DNA of 64,000 nucleotides from positions 248,001 through 312,000 of the forward strand of contig NZ_VFES01000004.1 of NCBI RefSeq assembly GCF_007858185.1, in the 5' to 3' direction. Below, in pieces: positions 19,281-27,330 of the stretch; the first letter of the stretch is position 1; every line of letters begins with the position of its first letter. The notes below the pieces were generated by a model, which was not told the origin of the DNA, did no database searches, and saw only the letters and a list, made by a program, of their open reading frames with translations. This stretch comes from Pseudomonas grimontii. GTDB lineage: Bacteria; Pseudomonadota; Gammaproteobacteria; Pseudomonadales; Pseudomonadaceae. Position numbers and translations under genes: made by a program.

Positions 19281-19913
19281 ATGAATCGCCAACGCCCACC
19301 CCGCCTCGTCGTAACGGCTCCAGCAGTGCCAGGCACTGAATACCCTGCCGGGCACCCACCTGTCTGGCATTACGGCCCGGATGTACCGATCGTTGGCAGC
19401 AGTGGTCGGGGTATTTTAGGTTTCTGCATTGGGCTGTTTATGCTTTTGCCGGGCTATGTGCTGGCGATGTTGCTCTTTGTCGGGCTCGGAGCGCTACAAA
19501 GTGCGCCGTCCAGCGATGGGGCGAGCTTCACAACGTCCTCGCTCCTCCTGTGCATGCTTGGCACTGCAGTGCTCATCGGTGCGATGTTTGCGTGGATGGC
19601 CTCTGCGCCTCATGTGCAGGCCTTTACGTTCGATGAACGCCAGCAACTGCTTACACTCATCGTCATCCGTCGTGGTCGCAGACCCACCGAAGTGCGTGTG
19701 CCATTTAGCGACATCATCTACGTCTGCCCCTACGTGCTCGCCCGGTTTGATCGCGATGGGCATTTGCGCGTCGTGTGTCAGGGGCCGAAGGACAAGCTGT
19801 TCGAATATCAATTGGGAGAGAGTATCTCTCTGGACGAAATGGCGTTTCATGCTGAGTGGTTGCGGGGAATGATAGGGGAGCGGATGCACGAACCATTGAA
19901 CTTGGACAAGTGA
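19281..19913 (+). CDS. Hypothetical membrane protein
   Basis: This 210-residue protein begins MNRQRPPRLVVTAPAVPGTE, with a Pro-rich cytoplasmic N-terminus. It has two membrane helices (~45-70, ILGFCIGLFMLLPGYVLAML; ~87-110) and then a soluble beta-rich domain (FTFDERQQLLTLIVIRRGRR ... VRVPFSDIIYVCPYV). The layout resembles the protein encoded at 17966: two TMs, then a PH-like module with a D-I-x-Y-V strand. I chose 19281 because the upstream open frame overlaps the preceding gene and is poor coding. Ribosome-binding signal is GGAGC. Function unknown. Confidence 0.6.
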   Translation: MNRQRPPRLVVTAPAVPGTEYPAGHPPVWHYGPDVPIVGSSGRGILGFCIGLFMLLPGYVLAMLLFVGLGALQSAPSSDGASFTTSSLLLCMLGTAVLIGAMFAWMASAPHVQAFTFDERQQLLTLIVIRRGRRPTEVRVPFSDIIYVCPYVLARFDRDGHLRVVCQGPKDKLFEYQLGESISLDEMAFHAEWLRGMIGERMHEPLNLDK

Positions 19914-19998
19914 CGCACGTATGTGAATAGCGTCTTGAAGCGACTCCCATGACTTTCGATGTTGAATTTTCCGGGTTAATCCCCACAAGGACGGTGAA

Positions 19999-20325
19999 AT
20001 GACCCGCTATTTCAAAAGCCCAGACAGTGACCAGGTTGAAGAGGTCGATGCGTTTCAAGTTCTGGCGATATTGTTTCTGGGGGCGATCTATCTTCTCTTC
20101 GCCGGCCTTTGGCGGCACTTGCTGATTTGGGGCCTGGCGATAGGGGTGGGTCTGCTCGCAGGCCCACCTTGGGCGGCTATACCGATTGCGGTATTACCCA
20201 TCATCTACTGTTTTCTGATACGCAAAATCGTAGCGGACGAGTACTTGAAGAAGGGCTGGGCTGAGGTGCCAGATCCAAAGCTTGCGCTCAAGGAAGCAAC
20301 GCCACGACCACCAACTGCTCTTTGA
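19999..20325 (+). CDS. Small hypothetical membrane protein
   Basis: This 108-residue protein has two or three hydrophobic segments (VLAILFLGAIYLLFAGLW, the HLLIWGLAIGVGLLAG stretch and the AIPIAVLPIIYCFLI stretch) and a charged C-terminal tail (RKIVADEYLKKGWAEV). The start follows AAGGACGGTGAA. It is the last gene of the membrane-protein run. Its 3' end overlaps the tail of the convergent Zn-ribbon gene by 38 bp, an unusual tail-to-tail overlap. Confidence 0.6.
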   Translation: MTRYFKSPDSDQVEEVDAFQVLAILFLGAIYLLFAGLWRHLLIWGLAIGVGLLAGPPWAAIPIAVLPIIYCFLIRKIVADEYLKKGWAEVPDPKLALKEATPRPPTAL

Positions 20326-21253
20326 ACTTGGTGTACAACGTGAGCGTGTGATTCAGGTAGATTTTCGATCCGCTTGCTCGTTTTTCCGGCGAGCCACTGC
20401 TCCACACGCCAAATACGATGACTTCTGTGCCTTTGCCCAGTGTCTGCAACCACTCGCTGTCTTTATCTCCAACACTGACCTTGAAGACGCTTGTCACATT
20501 TTCTGCGTCGGGCCGTTCGTATTTAGCCGTGAGATTCAGATAGCTCATGACCCGGCCGCTGCCTTCATCTGGCACGTAAACCCGGTCGACCGTGCCCACC
20601 ACTGCGAAGGGGTGGCACTCGCTCCCCAGGCGTTGCAGCATTCGCCATGCATCTTCGTAGCGGTTTTTTTCAAAGAAAAAGTCTGACCAGCGAATTTTCT
20701 TAGTGCCAAAGCGCAGCACCAGATGTTGAGCCAGTTCATCATCCGCTTCGCACCGCTCACGCAGCTTAAGCAGATCAGCCGTAGTGCGCAGGTAGCTGGC
20801 CAGTTTTTTGCCGCTTGGCTGATATAGCTTGGGCTGTCTCTGCGTGGCAGAGCCATCCGTTGCTGAGGTCGTAAACTGAGCACCAGAGAGTGATTTGCCA
20901 CCCAGATTATTGTGCAGCAGTAACAGGCGCAGTTCGGAAGCGCCGGCGTTGAGCGTTCCGATAAAGTCGGGATCGGACTCGGCGGCGACGATAGTTTTCA
21001 ACTGGCCGAGGGCGTCGTATTTGCACCCGGGTTTGTGGTCGGAGTCACGACCGGCAGTCAGCCCGATGTAGGCGGCGCGGTCGAAAGGTTCCTTTCCCGA
21101 TCGGTTGACGAGTCCGCGCGGTACAAAGCGCACCGGTGCACGGCAGTTGCCGCCGTCACACACCAGCGATGGAATTGTGCGGTTATGATCGCTGAGCGTT
21201 TGAAGTGCCTCGATAGTGTGCGGATGGCCCAGCGCATCCAATGCCGACGACAT
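20288..21253 (-). CDS. Hypothetical protein with CoiA-like N-terminal Zn knuckle
   Basis: This 321-residue protein has no close family I can name. Near its N-terminus Cys32 and Cys37 (CDGGNC) and His73/Cys77 (HKPGC) form a plausible zinc knuckle of the kind found at the front of CoiA-like and related nuclease-associated proteins. The middle (residues ~150-200) is helical. The C-terminal ~100 residues (VVGTVDRVYVPDEGSGRVMS ... GKGTEVIVFGVWSS) read like an OB-fold of nucleic-acid-binding type; both readings are inference. I start at the ATG at 21253, placed after AAAGGAATAAAA. The helix-hairpin-helix gene lies 62 bp upstream in the same direction. Confidence 0.6.
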   Translation of the reverse strand: MSSALDALGHPHTIEALQTLSDHNRTIPSLVCDGGNCRAPVRFVPRGLVNRSGKEPFDRAAYIGLTAGRDSDHKPGCKYDALGQLKTIVAAESDPDFIGTLNAGASELRLLLLHNNLGGKSLSGAQFTTSATDGSATQRQPKLYQPSGKKLASYLRTTADLLKLRERCEADDELAQHLVLRFGTKKIRWSDFFFEKNRYEDAWRMLQRLGSECHPFAVVGTVDRVYVPDEGSGRVMSYLNLTAKYERPDAENVTSVFKVSVGDKDSEWLQTLGKGTEVIVFGVWSSGSPEKRASGSKIYLNHTLTLYTKFKEQLVVVALLP

Positions 21254-21315
21254 TTTTATTCCTTTGCCCACGCATAGCTCCTGATTGAAACGGCAGTTGA
21301 GTGGGGCTCATCCTA

Positions 21316-21600
21316 TCAAGCGAAATCCCTGTCTGCGACCCGTAGTGCCGGGTCGTCCGCGCTTGAAACCCGCGCCAACTCTACGGCCGCAGTAATCGCT
21401 GCGCGTGCTTGAGGGCTATTCTTCCAGCACGTCGAACCAAGTGCCGCGGATGCTTGAGCCAGGATGTCGCTCACCTCTGACTGCGCGAGGTTGGCCAGCG
21501 ATTCGATACCCATCTGCTCCAGCCGAGCAATGACGGTAGGACCTACGCCTTTGAGTGCGAGCAAGGCCGCTCTTTCTTCCCATGAGAATGGCATCTGCAA
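21316..21600 (-). CDS. Helix-hairpin-helix protein
   Basis: This 94-residue protein has a helix-hairpin-helix signature ALLALKGVGPTVIARLEQMG (residues ~12-31) followed by IESLANLAQSEVSDIL, typical of small non-specific DNA-binding or Cdd1-like (pathogenicity-locus) proteins. A WKNSPQARAAITAAVELA segment follows. The start has AAAAGGAATTTGCAG upstream. It may form an operon with the Zn-knuckle gene at 20288-21253. No reaction can be assigned. Confidence 0.7.
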   Translation of the reverse strand: MQMPFSWEERAALLALKGVGPTVIARLEQMGIESLANLAQSEVSDILAQASAALGSTCWKNSPQARAAITAAVELARVSSADDPALRVADRDFA

Positions 21601-21723
21601 ATTCCTTTTTTCAATGAGCCTTCAGGGGGGCGTTGCAGCTGTAATTTAAGTTGATGGGCCCCAAATACAGGGCGAGACCTCCCTCAGCCACACCCGCAGC
21701 CGATTTCGAAGGCAGTGACGCAT

Positions 21724-21745
21724 GGCTCAGCAGAAAAGCTGAGCC
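21724..21745. repeat. Palindrome at end of the small ORF
   Basis: GGCTCAG and CTGAGCC flank an 8-nt loop. No T-run follows, so an intrinsic terminator is unlikely; attenuation or protein binding is possible. Confidence 0.4.
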
Positions 21746-21801
21746 ACCGAAAGCAGGCAAATCACCTGGACAAAAATCTGAGCTCGAATGGGATGTTTCA
21801 T
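21727..21801 (-). CDS. Candidate 24-residue hydrophobic small ORF
   Basis: An ATG at 21799-21801 is preceded at 8-nt spacing by a perfect AGGAGG ribosome site, the strongest in this stretch. It opens a 24-codon frame starting MKHPIRAQIFVQV: basic start, then a hydrophobic helix ending in LFC. The stop codon lies inside a perfect 7-bp palindrome (GGCTCAG/CTGAGCC). It could be a leader peptide for the downstream helix-hairpin-helix gene, a type-I-toxin-like peptide, or the start of a gene broken by a nonsense change. Coding status is unproven. Confidence 0.35.
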   Translation of the reverse strand: MKHPIRAQIFVQVICLLSVAQLFC

Positions 21802-22062
21802 CTGCGTTACCCTCCTGTACAGCTGCGGGTGAGAGTGTCGTGCACGATGTGAATCTTATCTGGATCGCCAACAACACTCGCAACTGTTCTACCGAGTATA
21901 GATCCTGAAACGAATCTTTCACGATGGGGCCGATTCAGGGCCCGGCAGGCGCTGTTTACAACTATCTGCCCAGCCCATCGCACTTTTTTTCATTTCTCCA
22001 ATCTATCTTTGTCCAAGCCCCGCCGATTTCCCGCGAGGGCAAAAGAACCAGATCGGGTGCCG
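21802..22062. other. Intergenic region
   Basis: This stretch separates the minus-strand helix-hairpin-helix group from the plus-strand lipoprotein gene and presumably holds divergent promoters. I see no RNA gene or repeat in it. An open minus-strand frame across 21611-21922 has no ribosome site at its start and is not called as a gene. Confidence 0.4.
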
Positions 22063-22812
22063 ATGGATCGCACGTTACCTTTATTCAAGACTCGACGGAT
22101 GCACCGGCCACTGTTGCTGGCCGTGGTGTTAATGCTCTGCGCCAATGGGTGCACCCAGCAGCAGGGGCGGGACATAGCCAAGCAGTTCAGCAATGGCAAA
22201 CCCGATGAATTCTTCCAGACCAGTGTCGATCGCATGGCGACACTGGGCATGCGCGACAACTTGCAAAGCCTGTATTTGCTCATGAACAAGCTCTATCTGC
22301 GTAACCCCAACCAGTGGCGTCAATCGGGTTATCCGGATGCGGTGAGCGCTGCGCGGGAGATCCGCCTGGCCATTGAACAGCGCCGCTCATTGCCCGCCCT
22401 CGGTGAGCGTCGCGACCTGGCGGCCCTGAGTTACTCCTTGAGCCCTGAATTTCAGGGCGACCGGGTCGGCGCGTTTATCTATGCAATCGGCAGCATGCTC
22501 GTGACTGCCCATGGAGGCCGCACTGAGTTCTACATGACCGATTCGATCAACCCGCAGTTCGTCAGCAACGCCGCGCGTAACATCGAAAAGGCCACCTGGT
22601 TGCTCAGCAAGCGTCAGGATGCAAATGGCGTCCTGCTCCTGTTTTCCAACGAAATATCGGAGGAGGGCAGTAACCTGAGTTTCGCCGTCGAGTTCGGCAA
22701 GATTGTGGCGCGTCTGGACCTGTTGACCCAGATGCTCGATGAGCGCTACCGCCGTATTGGGCTTAACTATGCACAAAGCCTGTTACTGATGAATTTCCTG
22801 CCGGTGCAGTAA
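22063..22812 (+). CDS. Hypothetical lipoprotein
   Basis: This 249-residue predicted lipoprotein has a signal region MHRPLLLAVVLMLCANGC with acylation Cys after ANG. The mature part is helical and has no domain I recognise (DEFFQTSVDRMATLGMRDNL; later YSLSPEFQGDRVGAFIYAIG). ATG codons at 22009, 22063 and 22099 are all in frame with weak ribosome sites. The one at 22099 gives the neatest signal peptide, so the true start may be there. It is a single gene, probably envelope-located, with no obvious partner. Confidence 0.65.
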   Translation: MDRTLPLFKTRRMHRPLLLAVVLMLCANGCTQQQGRDIAKQFSNGKPDEFFQTSVDRMATLGMRDNLQSLYLLMNKLYLRNPNQWRQSGYPDAVSAAREIRLAIEQRRSLPALGERRDLAALSYSLSPEFQGDRVGAFIYAIGSMLVTAHGGRTEFYMTDSINPQFVSNAARNIEKATWLLSKRQDANGVLLLFSNEISEEGSNLSFAVEFGKIVARLDLLTQMLDERYRRIGLNYAQSLLLMNFLPVQ

Positions 22813-23056
22813 TGCAGTTCGTCGCCAGGCACTTAAGCCCCAAAGCCGGTTGCCGATGCAGATTTTATCCCGTTGTGCTCTGTTATTTCAGAAGAGCGTT
22901 ATCAAGCATCTGACAGTTGAAGAGTTGGGCGCGATGACGGAGATGTATGCTGTTTCTGTTTTGAATGTAGGAAGCGGCCTATCTTGCATTCCGATGCTTG
23001 AAACACCTCTCTATGCGCAATAGCCTCGGATTTTTTTGAAAGAACGAGGCCCTACC

Positions 23057-23326
23057 TTGGGTAAGCGAAAAACGGTCTGGCCGACGGACCGCGAAATACG
23101 CCTGCGCTTTATCCTCTTCGCTGTGATCGACGCCGCGAGTGTTCAGGGCGTTCCCTCCGAGTTGTTGCTGCCGGCACATAAACTGCTGCGTGACTCGCCG
23201 ACAGAGGCGCAGTTGCTCGCCGCTCTGGGTGAAATTCTTGCCGCTGATGAAATGCATGGGTTCAGGTTGCCACCGGGGTCGGAGGCCGATGAATTGATGC
23301 AGTCCCTGGAGAAGCCCGACGGCTAG
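23057..23326 (+). CDS. Small hypothetical protein
   Basis: This protein of about 89 residues is mostly helical (DREIRLRFILFAVIDAASVQ ... ALGEILAADEMHGF). I place the start at TTG 23057 after ACGAGG; a TTG at 23036 would add seven residues. It has no recognised domain, no signal peptide and no operon partner. The helix pattern and absence of frame interruptions support coding, but the unusual start makes it tentative. Confidence 0.45.
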   Translation: MGKRKTVWPTDREIRLRFILFAVIDAASVQGVPSELLLPAHKLLRDSPTEAQLLAALGEILAADEMHGFRLPPGSEADELMQSLEKPDG

Positions 23327-23595
23327 CGTCATCCGTTAGATCGTTTATTTCCTTAAGATTGGACGAGATTCCTCAATCGAATATCCATGACGTCCATTCA
23401 TGCGGGCTAGCGGATGTAAGTAACGCAATAGCGCCTGAATCATCGTTATCACGCCAAATGCAGCTGTTTTGTTCAACTAAGCGTCCCTGAGAACATCCAT
23501 TCCTGCTGCTGCGCCGTCGTCTTGCACAGCCCTCCGGCATCTCTAGAATCGGCGCCAGAACTTAGCCATTTCCTGTCGATTACGGAGTTTCGAAC

Positions 23596-24093
23596 ATGAT
23601 GAATGCAATGCAGATGCCGATGAACACCTCCATGCCAATGATGCCGATGATGGGCATGCCGATGATGATGGCGACCATGAAATGCGAAATGGCCGCTGAC
23701 GCCATGATGTGCACCATGAAGCCGGCGGCAGGCATGGACATGGCGCAGTTCAAGACCAACGCCGAAATGATGGCGATGATGATGAACTGCGGCATGCCGA
23801 TGATGATGCAGTGCGCCAATATGTCGATGATGTGCATGTCGGCCGACGCCATGGCCATGATGACCGGCATGAACATGATGCCGATGATGGGCATGCCGAT
23901 GCCCATGATGAAGTGCGTCATGGAGTGCACCATGATGGCCGATGGCATGATGTGCAAAATGATGCCGATGCCGGGCATGAGCATGGACATGATGAACAAC
24001 TGCTGCATGCTCATGAACAAAATGATGAACGACTGTGCCATGCCCATGATGATGAGCTGCAACGGCATGCCGATGATGTGCTGCACCTGCTGA
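23596..24093 (+). CDS. Extreme methionine/cysteine-rich protein, putative Cu(I)/soft-metal binder
   Basis: By my count this 165-residue protein has about 69 Met (42%) and 15 Cys (9%), with very few charged or aromatic residues. The pattern is Met runs broken by Pro/Gly (MMPMMGMPMMM) alternating with Cys clusters (MKCEM, MMCT, NCGMPMMMQC, MMCCTC). Two halves align: MMPMMGMP at residues ~15-22 and again ~94-101, each followed by KC, a second Cys, PxxGM(D/S)M, then (N/D)C(G/A)MPMMM(Q/S)C. So it arose by duplication of a ~75-residue unit. There is no signal peptide, so it is probably cytoplasmic. The start follows ACGGAG; a strong terminator follows the stop. Thioether/thiol density suggests Cu(I) or Ag(I) storage, but a Met reservoir or antioxidant sink is possible. 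Confidence 0.8.
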   Translation: MMNAMQMPMNTSMPMMPMMGMPMMMATMKCEMAADAMMCTMKPAAGMDMAQFKTNAEMMAMMMNCGMPMMMQCANMSMMCMSADAMAMMTGMNMMPMMGMPMPMMKCVMECTMMADGMMCKMMPMPGMSMDMMNNCCMLMNKMMNDCAMPMMMSCNGMPMMCCTC

Positions 24094-24108
24094 CAGGTCC
24101 CGCGCCAT

Positions 24109-24142
24109 AAAAAACGCCCCGATAAGTCGGGGCGTTTTTTTT
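24109..24142. terminator. Bidirectional intrinsic terminator
   Basis: A-run plus ACGCCCCG, a short loop, then CGGGGCGTTTTTTT lie between the convergent Met-rich gene and the XRE/cupin regulator, serving both. Confidence 0.92.
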
Positions 24143-24149
24143 GCCGGGA

Positions 24150-24776
24150 TTAATCCAGCCGCTCGGGGTAGGTGATCACCAGGAACGCTACGGCTTCGCT
24201 GTCCGCCGGGTTGCGGTAGCGGTGGGGCTGGTCGGCGTAGAACAGGATCGAATCGCCGGTGGACAACAAGTAGCGCTCGTCATTGACGCTGACTTCCAGC
24301 ACGCCTTGGGCCACCACCAGGTTTTCCTGGATGCCCGGCCCGTGGCCTTTAGAGACCTCCTCGCCAAGTGCACGCAGGCGAATCTCGTAGAACTCCGACT
24401 GGCGTGCCGTGTCGTAGGGAAACAATGCGCGGCTGATAAATGCGCCATCGGCACTCACCAGGCGTTTGCTCTGCTGCGCCGGCAACACTTCAACCCCTTC
24501 GAACGCGCGATCCTCCAGGAACGCCGCCACCGACACCTTCAGACCCTTGGCAATTTTGCACAGCACCTTGATCGACGGCACGCTGCGCCCGGACTCGATC
24601 TGCGCCAGCATCGCCCGGCTCACGCCGCAGGCGCGTGCCAGGGCGTCCAGTGACAGGTGCCGTTTGCTGCGCAGCCGTTGCAGGTTATGCGCCACGCACA
24701 GGCTGATCACATCGTCATCGGTGTTGGGTTTGGGCAGTGGTTCGGGAGGTTCGGGAATCACATGCAGGAAATTCAT
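24150..24776 (-). CDS. XRE-family regulator with C-terminal cupin domain
   Basis: This 208-residue transcription regulator has an HTH_XRE domain at ~25-85 (LRSKRHLSLDALARACGVSR ... IESGRSVPSIKVLCKIAKGL) and a cupin sensor at ~125-200 (HGPGIQENLVVAQGVLEVSV ... SILFYADQPHRYRN). Members usually repress neighbouring metabolic or transport genes in response to a small ligand, but the target is not obvious here. The 52-codon gene directly upstream ends 4 bp before its start and is probably cotranscribed; the TonB receptor gene is divergent beyond that. Confidence 0.88.
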   Translation of the reverse strand: MNFLHVIPEPPEPLPKPNTDDDVISLCVAHNLQRLRSKRHLSLDALARACGVSRAMLAQIESGRSVPSIKVLCKIAKGLKVSVAAFLEDRAFEGVEVLPAQQSKRLVSADGAFISRALFPYDTARQSEFYEIRLRALGEEVSKGHGPGIQENLVVAQGVLEVSVNDERYLLSTGDSILFYADQPHRYRNPADSEAVAFLVITYPERLD

Positions 24777-24780
24777 TGGC

Positions 24781-24939
24781 CTACGCCCTGCGTGTATCGC
24801 TGGGTGTTGTGGCGTGGGTGGTAAACACCGCCAACCCTGCGCGTGCCGCGTACATCGTCCACATCAACTCGGCCGCAGCACGTGCCTGGCGGCGTTTGCG
24901 GTGGAGGGTAAAGTCGATGACGGTGGCGGATGTGGGCAT
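24781..24939 (-). CDS. Small hypothetical protein (52 aa) upstream of the XRE regulator
   Basis: The ATG at 24937-24939 opens a 52-codon frame starting MPTSATVIDFTLHRKRRQAR. It continues with a helical Ala/Met-rich part (AAAELMWTMYAARAG) and ends 4 bp before the regulator's ATG, where GTAGG, inside its stop region, can serve as ribosome site. Its placement suggests translational coupling. Short length and lack of a recognised family keep it tentative. Confidence 0.5.
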   Translation of the reverse strand: MPTSATVIDFTLHRKRRQARAAAELMWTMYAARAGLAVFTTHATTPSDTRRA

Positions 24940-25178
24940 GGGGACGCTCTCGTAGGTAACTCAGTGGCTCCAGATTAATGCGTGCTGGTTATTTCTTTAA
25001 ATACTGAGTTTGCATGTGTTAATTCGATTTTGGACTTAAAAAATAGAGCGCGTCCGACGCTGTTGTGGGAAGTGTCTGGTCCGTTATTAAGGCGTGACTT
25101 GGCGAGCATCGTTGCCTTCCCATCACTGTTCGCGTGATGGCCAAGCCTTTCACGCTCCCGCATTTCGAGGATCCGCCC

Positions 25179-27296
25179 ATGCTGCTGCGCCCACCTCCGT
25201 TCCTGTTTGCCGCCCTGACCTTAAGCTCGCTGGTGCACGCCGAAGACCTGCAATTGGCGCCGGTCGAAGTTACCACGCCAGAGGCCAGTGCCGGCGAAGT
25301 CGCCCAGGCGCAGCTCAAGAGCGTGCCCGGCGCCACCAATTACATCGACATGAGCAGCGTGCAGCAGGGGCGGGTGAGCACTAACGAAGACGTGTTCAAG
25401 TACCAGCCGGGGGTGTACGCCAAGGCGGCGAATAATGAAGGGGTGAAGCTGTCCATTCGCGGTTCGGGCCTGAACCGTAGCCCGGGCGCCCATGCTTCGG
25501 GGCTGTACGAAATGTTCGATGGCTTGCCGCTGACCGGCCCCGGCGGCACCCCTTATGAACTCAAGGACCCGTTGTGGCAAAGCCGCGTCGAGGTGCTGCG
25601 CGGCGCCAATGGCTTTGATCAGGGCGCGTTGGCGCTGGGCGGCGCGGTCAACTACGTGACCCATACCGGCTACGACGCGCCCAAATTGCAAGTGCGCTAT
25701 GAAGCCGGCAGCCGTGGCTATGCCCAGCGCGAGATCAGTTCGGGCCAAGTGCTGGGGGATGCCGACTACTACATCAGCCTGACCGACTCGGAATCCGACG
25801 GCTACCAGCGCCAGAGCGCGGCCACCGGCAAAGGCATGGCCGCCAACTTCGGTTACCGCTTCAACCCGGACCTGGAAACCCGCTTCTACTTCCGCTACCG
25901 CGAAACCACCAACGACACCCCCGGCAAACTCACCCGCGCCCAGATCAGCCACGACCCGCGCGCCGCCAACAGCCTCAACGCCGCCCGTGATTCCAAGCGC
26001 CTGCAACCGGGTTCCACCTGGATTGCCAACAAGACCACCCTGCAGCTGGATGACAGCTCGCGCCTGGAAGTCGGGCTGGCGTACCACGATTACCCGATGG
26101 ACCTGCGCGAAGGCACCAACCGCCTCAAGGTTGCCTACACCGATATCAGCAGCACCTTGAATTACATCCGCCAGGACACGTTATTCGGCCACGACAGCAA
26201 AACCACCCTCGGCCTGCGCACCACCCAGGCGATGCCCAACAACGGCACATCGGAATACGTGCGTACGCCAGCCGGCAACACCGCAACCTACGCCCCCGGC
26301 ACCAAGACCCGCGACTACAGCTACCTGGGCTCCGACACCGTGCTGCATATCGGTAACGACCTGGAACTGGTCGAGGATTTGTGGCTGACCACCGGCCTGG
26401 CCGCGATCTACACCCGCCGTGAAACCCAGGTCACCTATCCCGACGGCCAGGCGCCGCTCAGCCAGCACGACTGGGACTACGCTCCGCGCATCGGCCTGCG
26501 GTATGACTTCAACCCGCAGTTGCAGGTCTACGGCAACCTGAGCCGCTCGGTCGAGCCGCCGCATGCGTGGTCGATGATCTGGGGCTCCAATAAATACTTT
26601 CCCGTGGGCAGCGGCCCGGCCACTGGATTACAACGCGAAGGCGTCAGCCTGAAAAACCAGACCGCCACCACCCTGGAAATCGGTGGTCGTGGCGAAGCAT
26701 GGCTCGGCCAGTGGGATCTGGCGCTGTACCGCTCCGAAGTGCGTCACGAACTGCTCACCGTGGAAACCCAGGCCCAGACCTCGACCAGCAATGCCATCGT
26801 CGCCGAATCCAACGCCAGTCCCACCGTGCACCAGGGCGTGGAACTGGGCCTGCTCAGCCCGCTGTGGGACGGCGGCCGCAGCGGCAAGCTCGACGTGCGC
26901 CAGGCCTATACCTTCAGCGATTTCCACTACCGCGACGACGACCGTTTCGGTGGCAACCGCTTGCCGGGCATCCCCAAGCACTACTATCAGGCGCAACTGC
27001 GCTACAGCCACCCGACGGGTTTCTACACCAGCCTCAACACCGAGCATTCCTCACGGGTGGCGGTGGACTACGCCAATTCCTATTACGCCGCGTCCTACAC
27101 GCTCCTCGGCGCCACCGTCGGCTACGACGCGCCCAAACAGGACTGGCAAGCCTGGGTCGACCTGCGCAACCTCACCAACCGCCGCTACGCCAACACCGTC
27201 ACGCCGGGCTACGACGACAAGGGCCTGGATGTCGCACGCTCCACCCCGGCCGATGGACGCGGGATCTACACCGGCGTCTCATGGAGCTGGCGCTAA
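25179..27296 (+). CDS. TonB-dependent outer-membrane receptor
   Basis: This outer-membrane receptor of about 705 residues has a signal peptide (MLLRPPPFLFAALTLSSLVH, cleaved near HAEDL). Next come a possible TonB box in APVEVTTP, a plug domain (~45-160, with VKLSIRGSGLNRSPGAHASG) and a 22-strand barrel ending in the outer-membrane Trp signature (TGVSWSWR). I start at 25179 after CGAGG. There is no N-terminal STN signalling domain, so it is not a transducer despite the fecI/fecR pair 455 bp downstream. It resembles FecA-like ferric-chelate receptors. The substrate is unknown. Confidence 0.9.
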   Translation: MLLRPPPFLFAALTLSSLVHAEDLQLAPVEVTTPEASAGEVAQAQLKSVPGATNYIDMSSVQQGRVSTNEDVFKYQPGVYAKAANNEGVKLSIRGSGLNRSPGAHASGLYEMFDGLPLTGPGGTPYELKDPLWQSRVEVLRGANGFDQGALALGGAVNYVTHTGYDAPKLQVRYEAGSRGYAQREISSGQVLGDADYYISLTDSESDGYQRQSAATGKGMAANFGYRFNPDLETRFYFRYRETTNDTPGKLTRAQISHDPRAANSLNAARDSKRLQPGSTWIANKTTLQLDDSSRLEVGLAYHDYPMDLREGTNRLKVAYTDISSTLNYIRQDTLFGHDSKTTLGLRTTQAMPNNGTSEYVRTPAGNTATYAPGTKTRDYSYLGSDTVLHIGNDLELVEDLWLTTGLAAIYTRRETQVTYPDGQAPLSQHDWDYAPRIGLRYDFNPQLQVYGNLSRSVEPPHAWSMIWGSNKYFPVGSGPATGLQREGVSLKNQTATTLEIGGRGEAWLGQWDLALYRSEVRHELLTVETQAQTSTSNAIVAESNASPTVHQGVELGLLSPLWDGGRSGKLDVRQAYTFSDFHYRDDDRFGGNRLPGIPKHYYQAQLRYSHPTGFYTSLNTEHSSRVAVDYANSYYAASYTLLGATVGYDAPKQDWQAWVDLRNLTNRRYANTVTPGYDDKGLDVARSTPADGRGIYTGVSWSWR

Positions 27297-27330
27297 GAGG
27301 ACACACAGGTACCTGCTGCATGGAGATCAA

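Noticed and set aside
21611..21922. 103-codon minus-strand frame before the helix-hairpin-helix gene
   Set aside because: No ribosome site at its start and no recognisable protein; the shorter 24-codon frame with AGGAGG is the better candidate here.
23555..23580. GAACTT sequence before the Met-rich gene, considered as an AlgU (sigma-E) promoter
   Set aside because: The following TCGATT is only about 12 bp away instead of 16-17, and the start codon is too close.
23473..24110. Other-frame ORFs across the Met-rich gene (His-rich on the minus strand, His/Asp-rich on the plus strand)
   Set aside because: ATG-rich DNA yields His codons in other frames; only the plus frame at 23596 has a ribosome site, a paired terminator and aligned internal halves.
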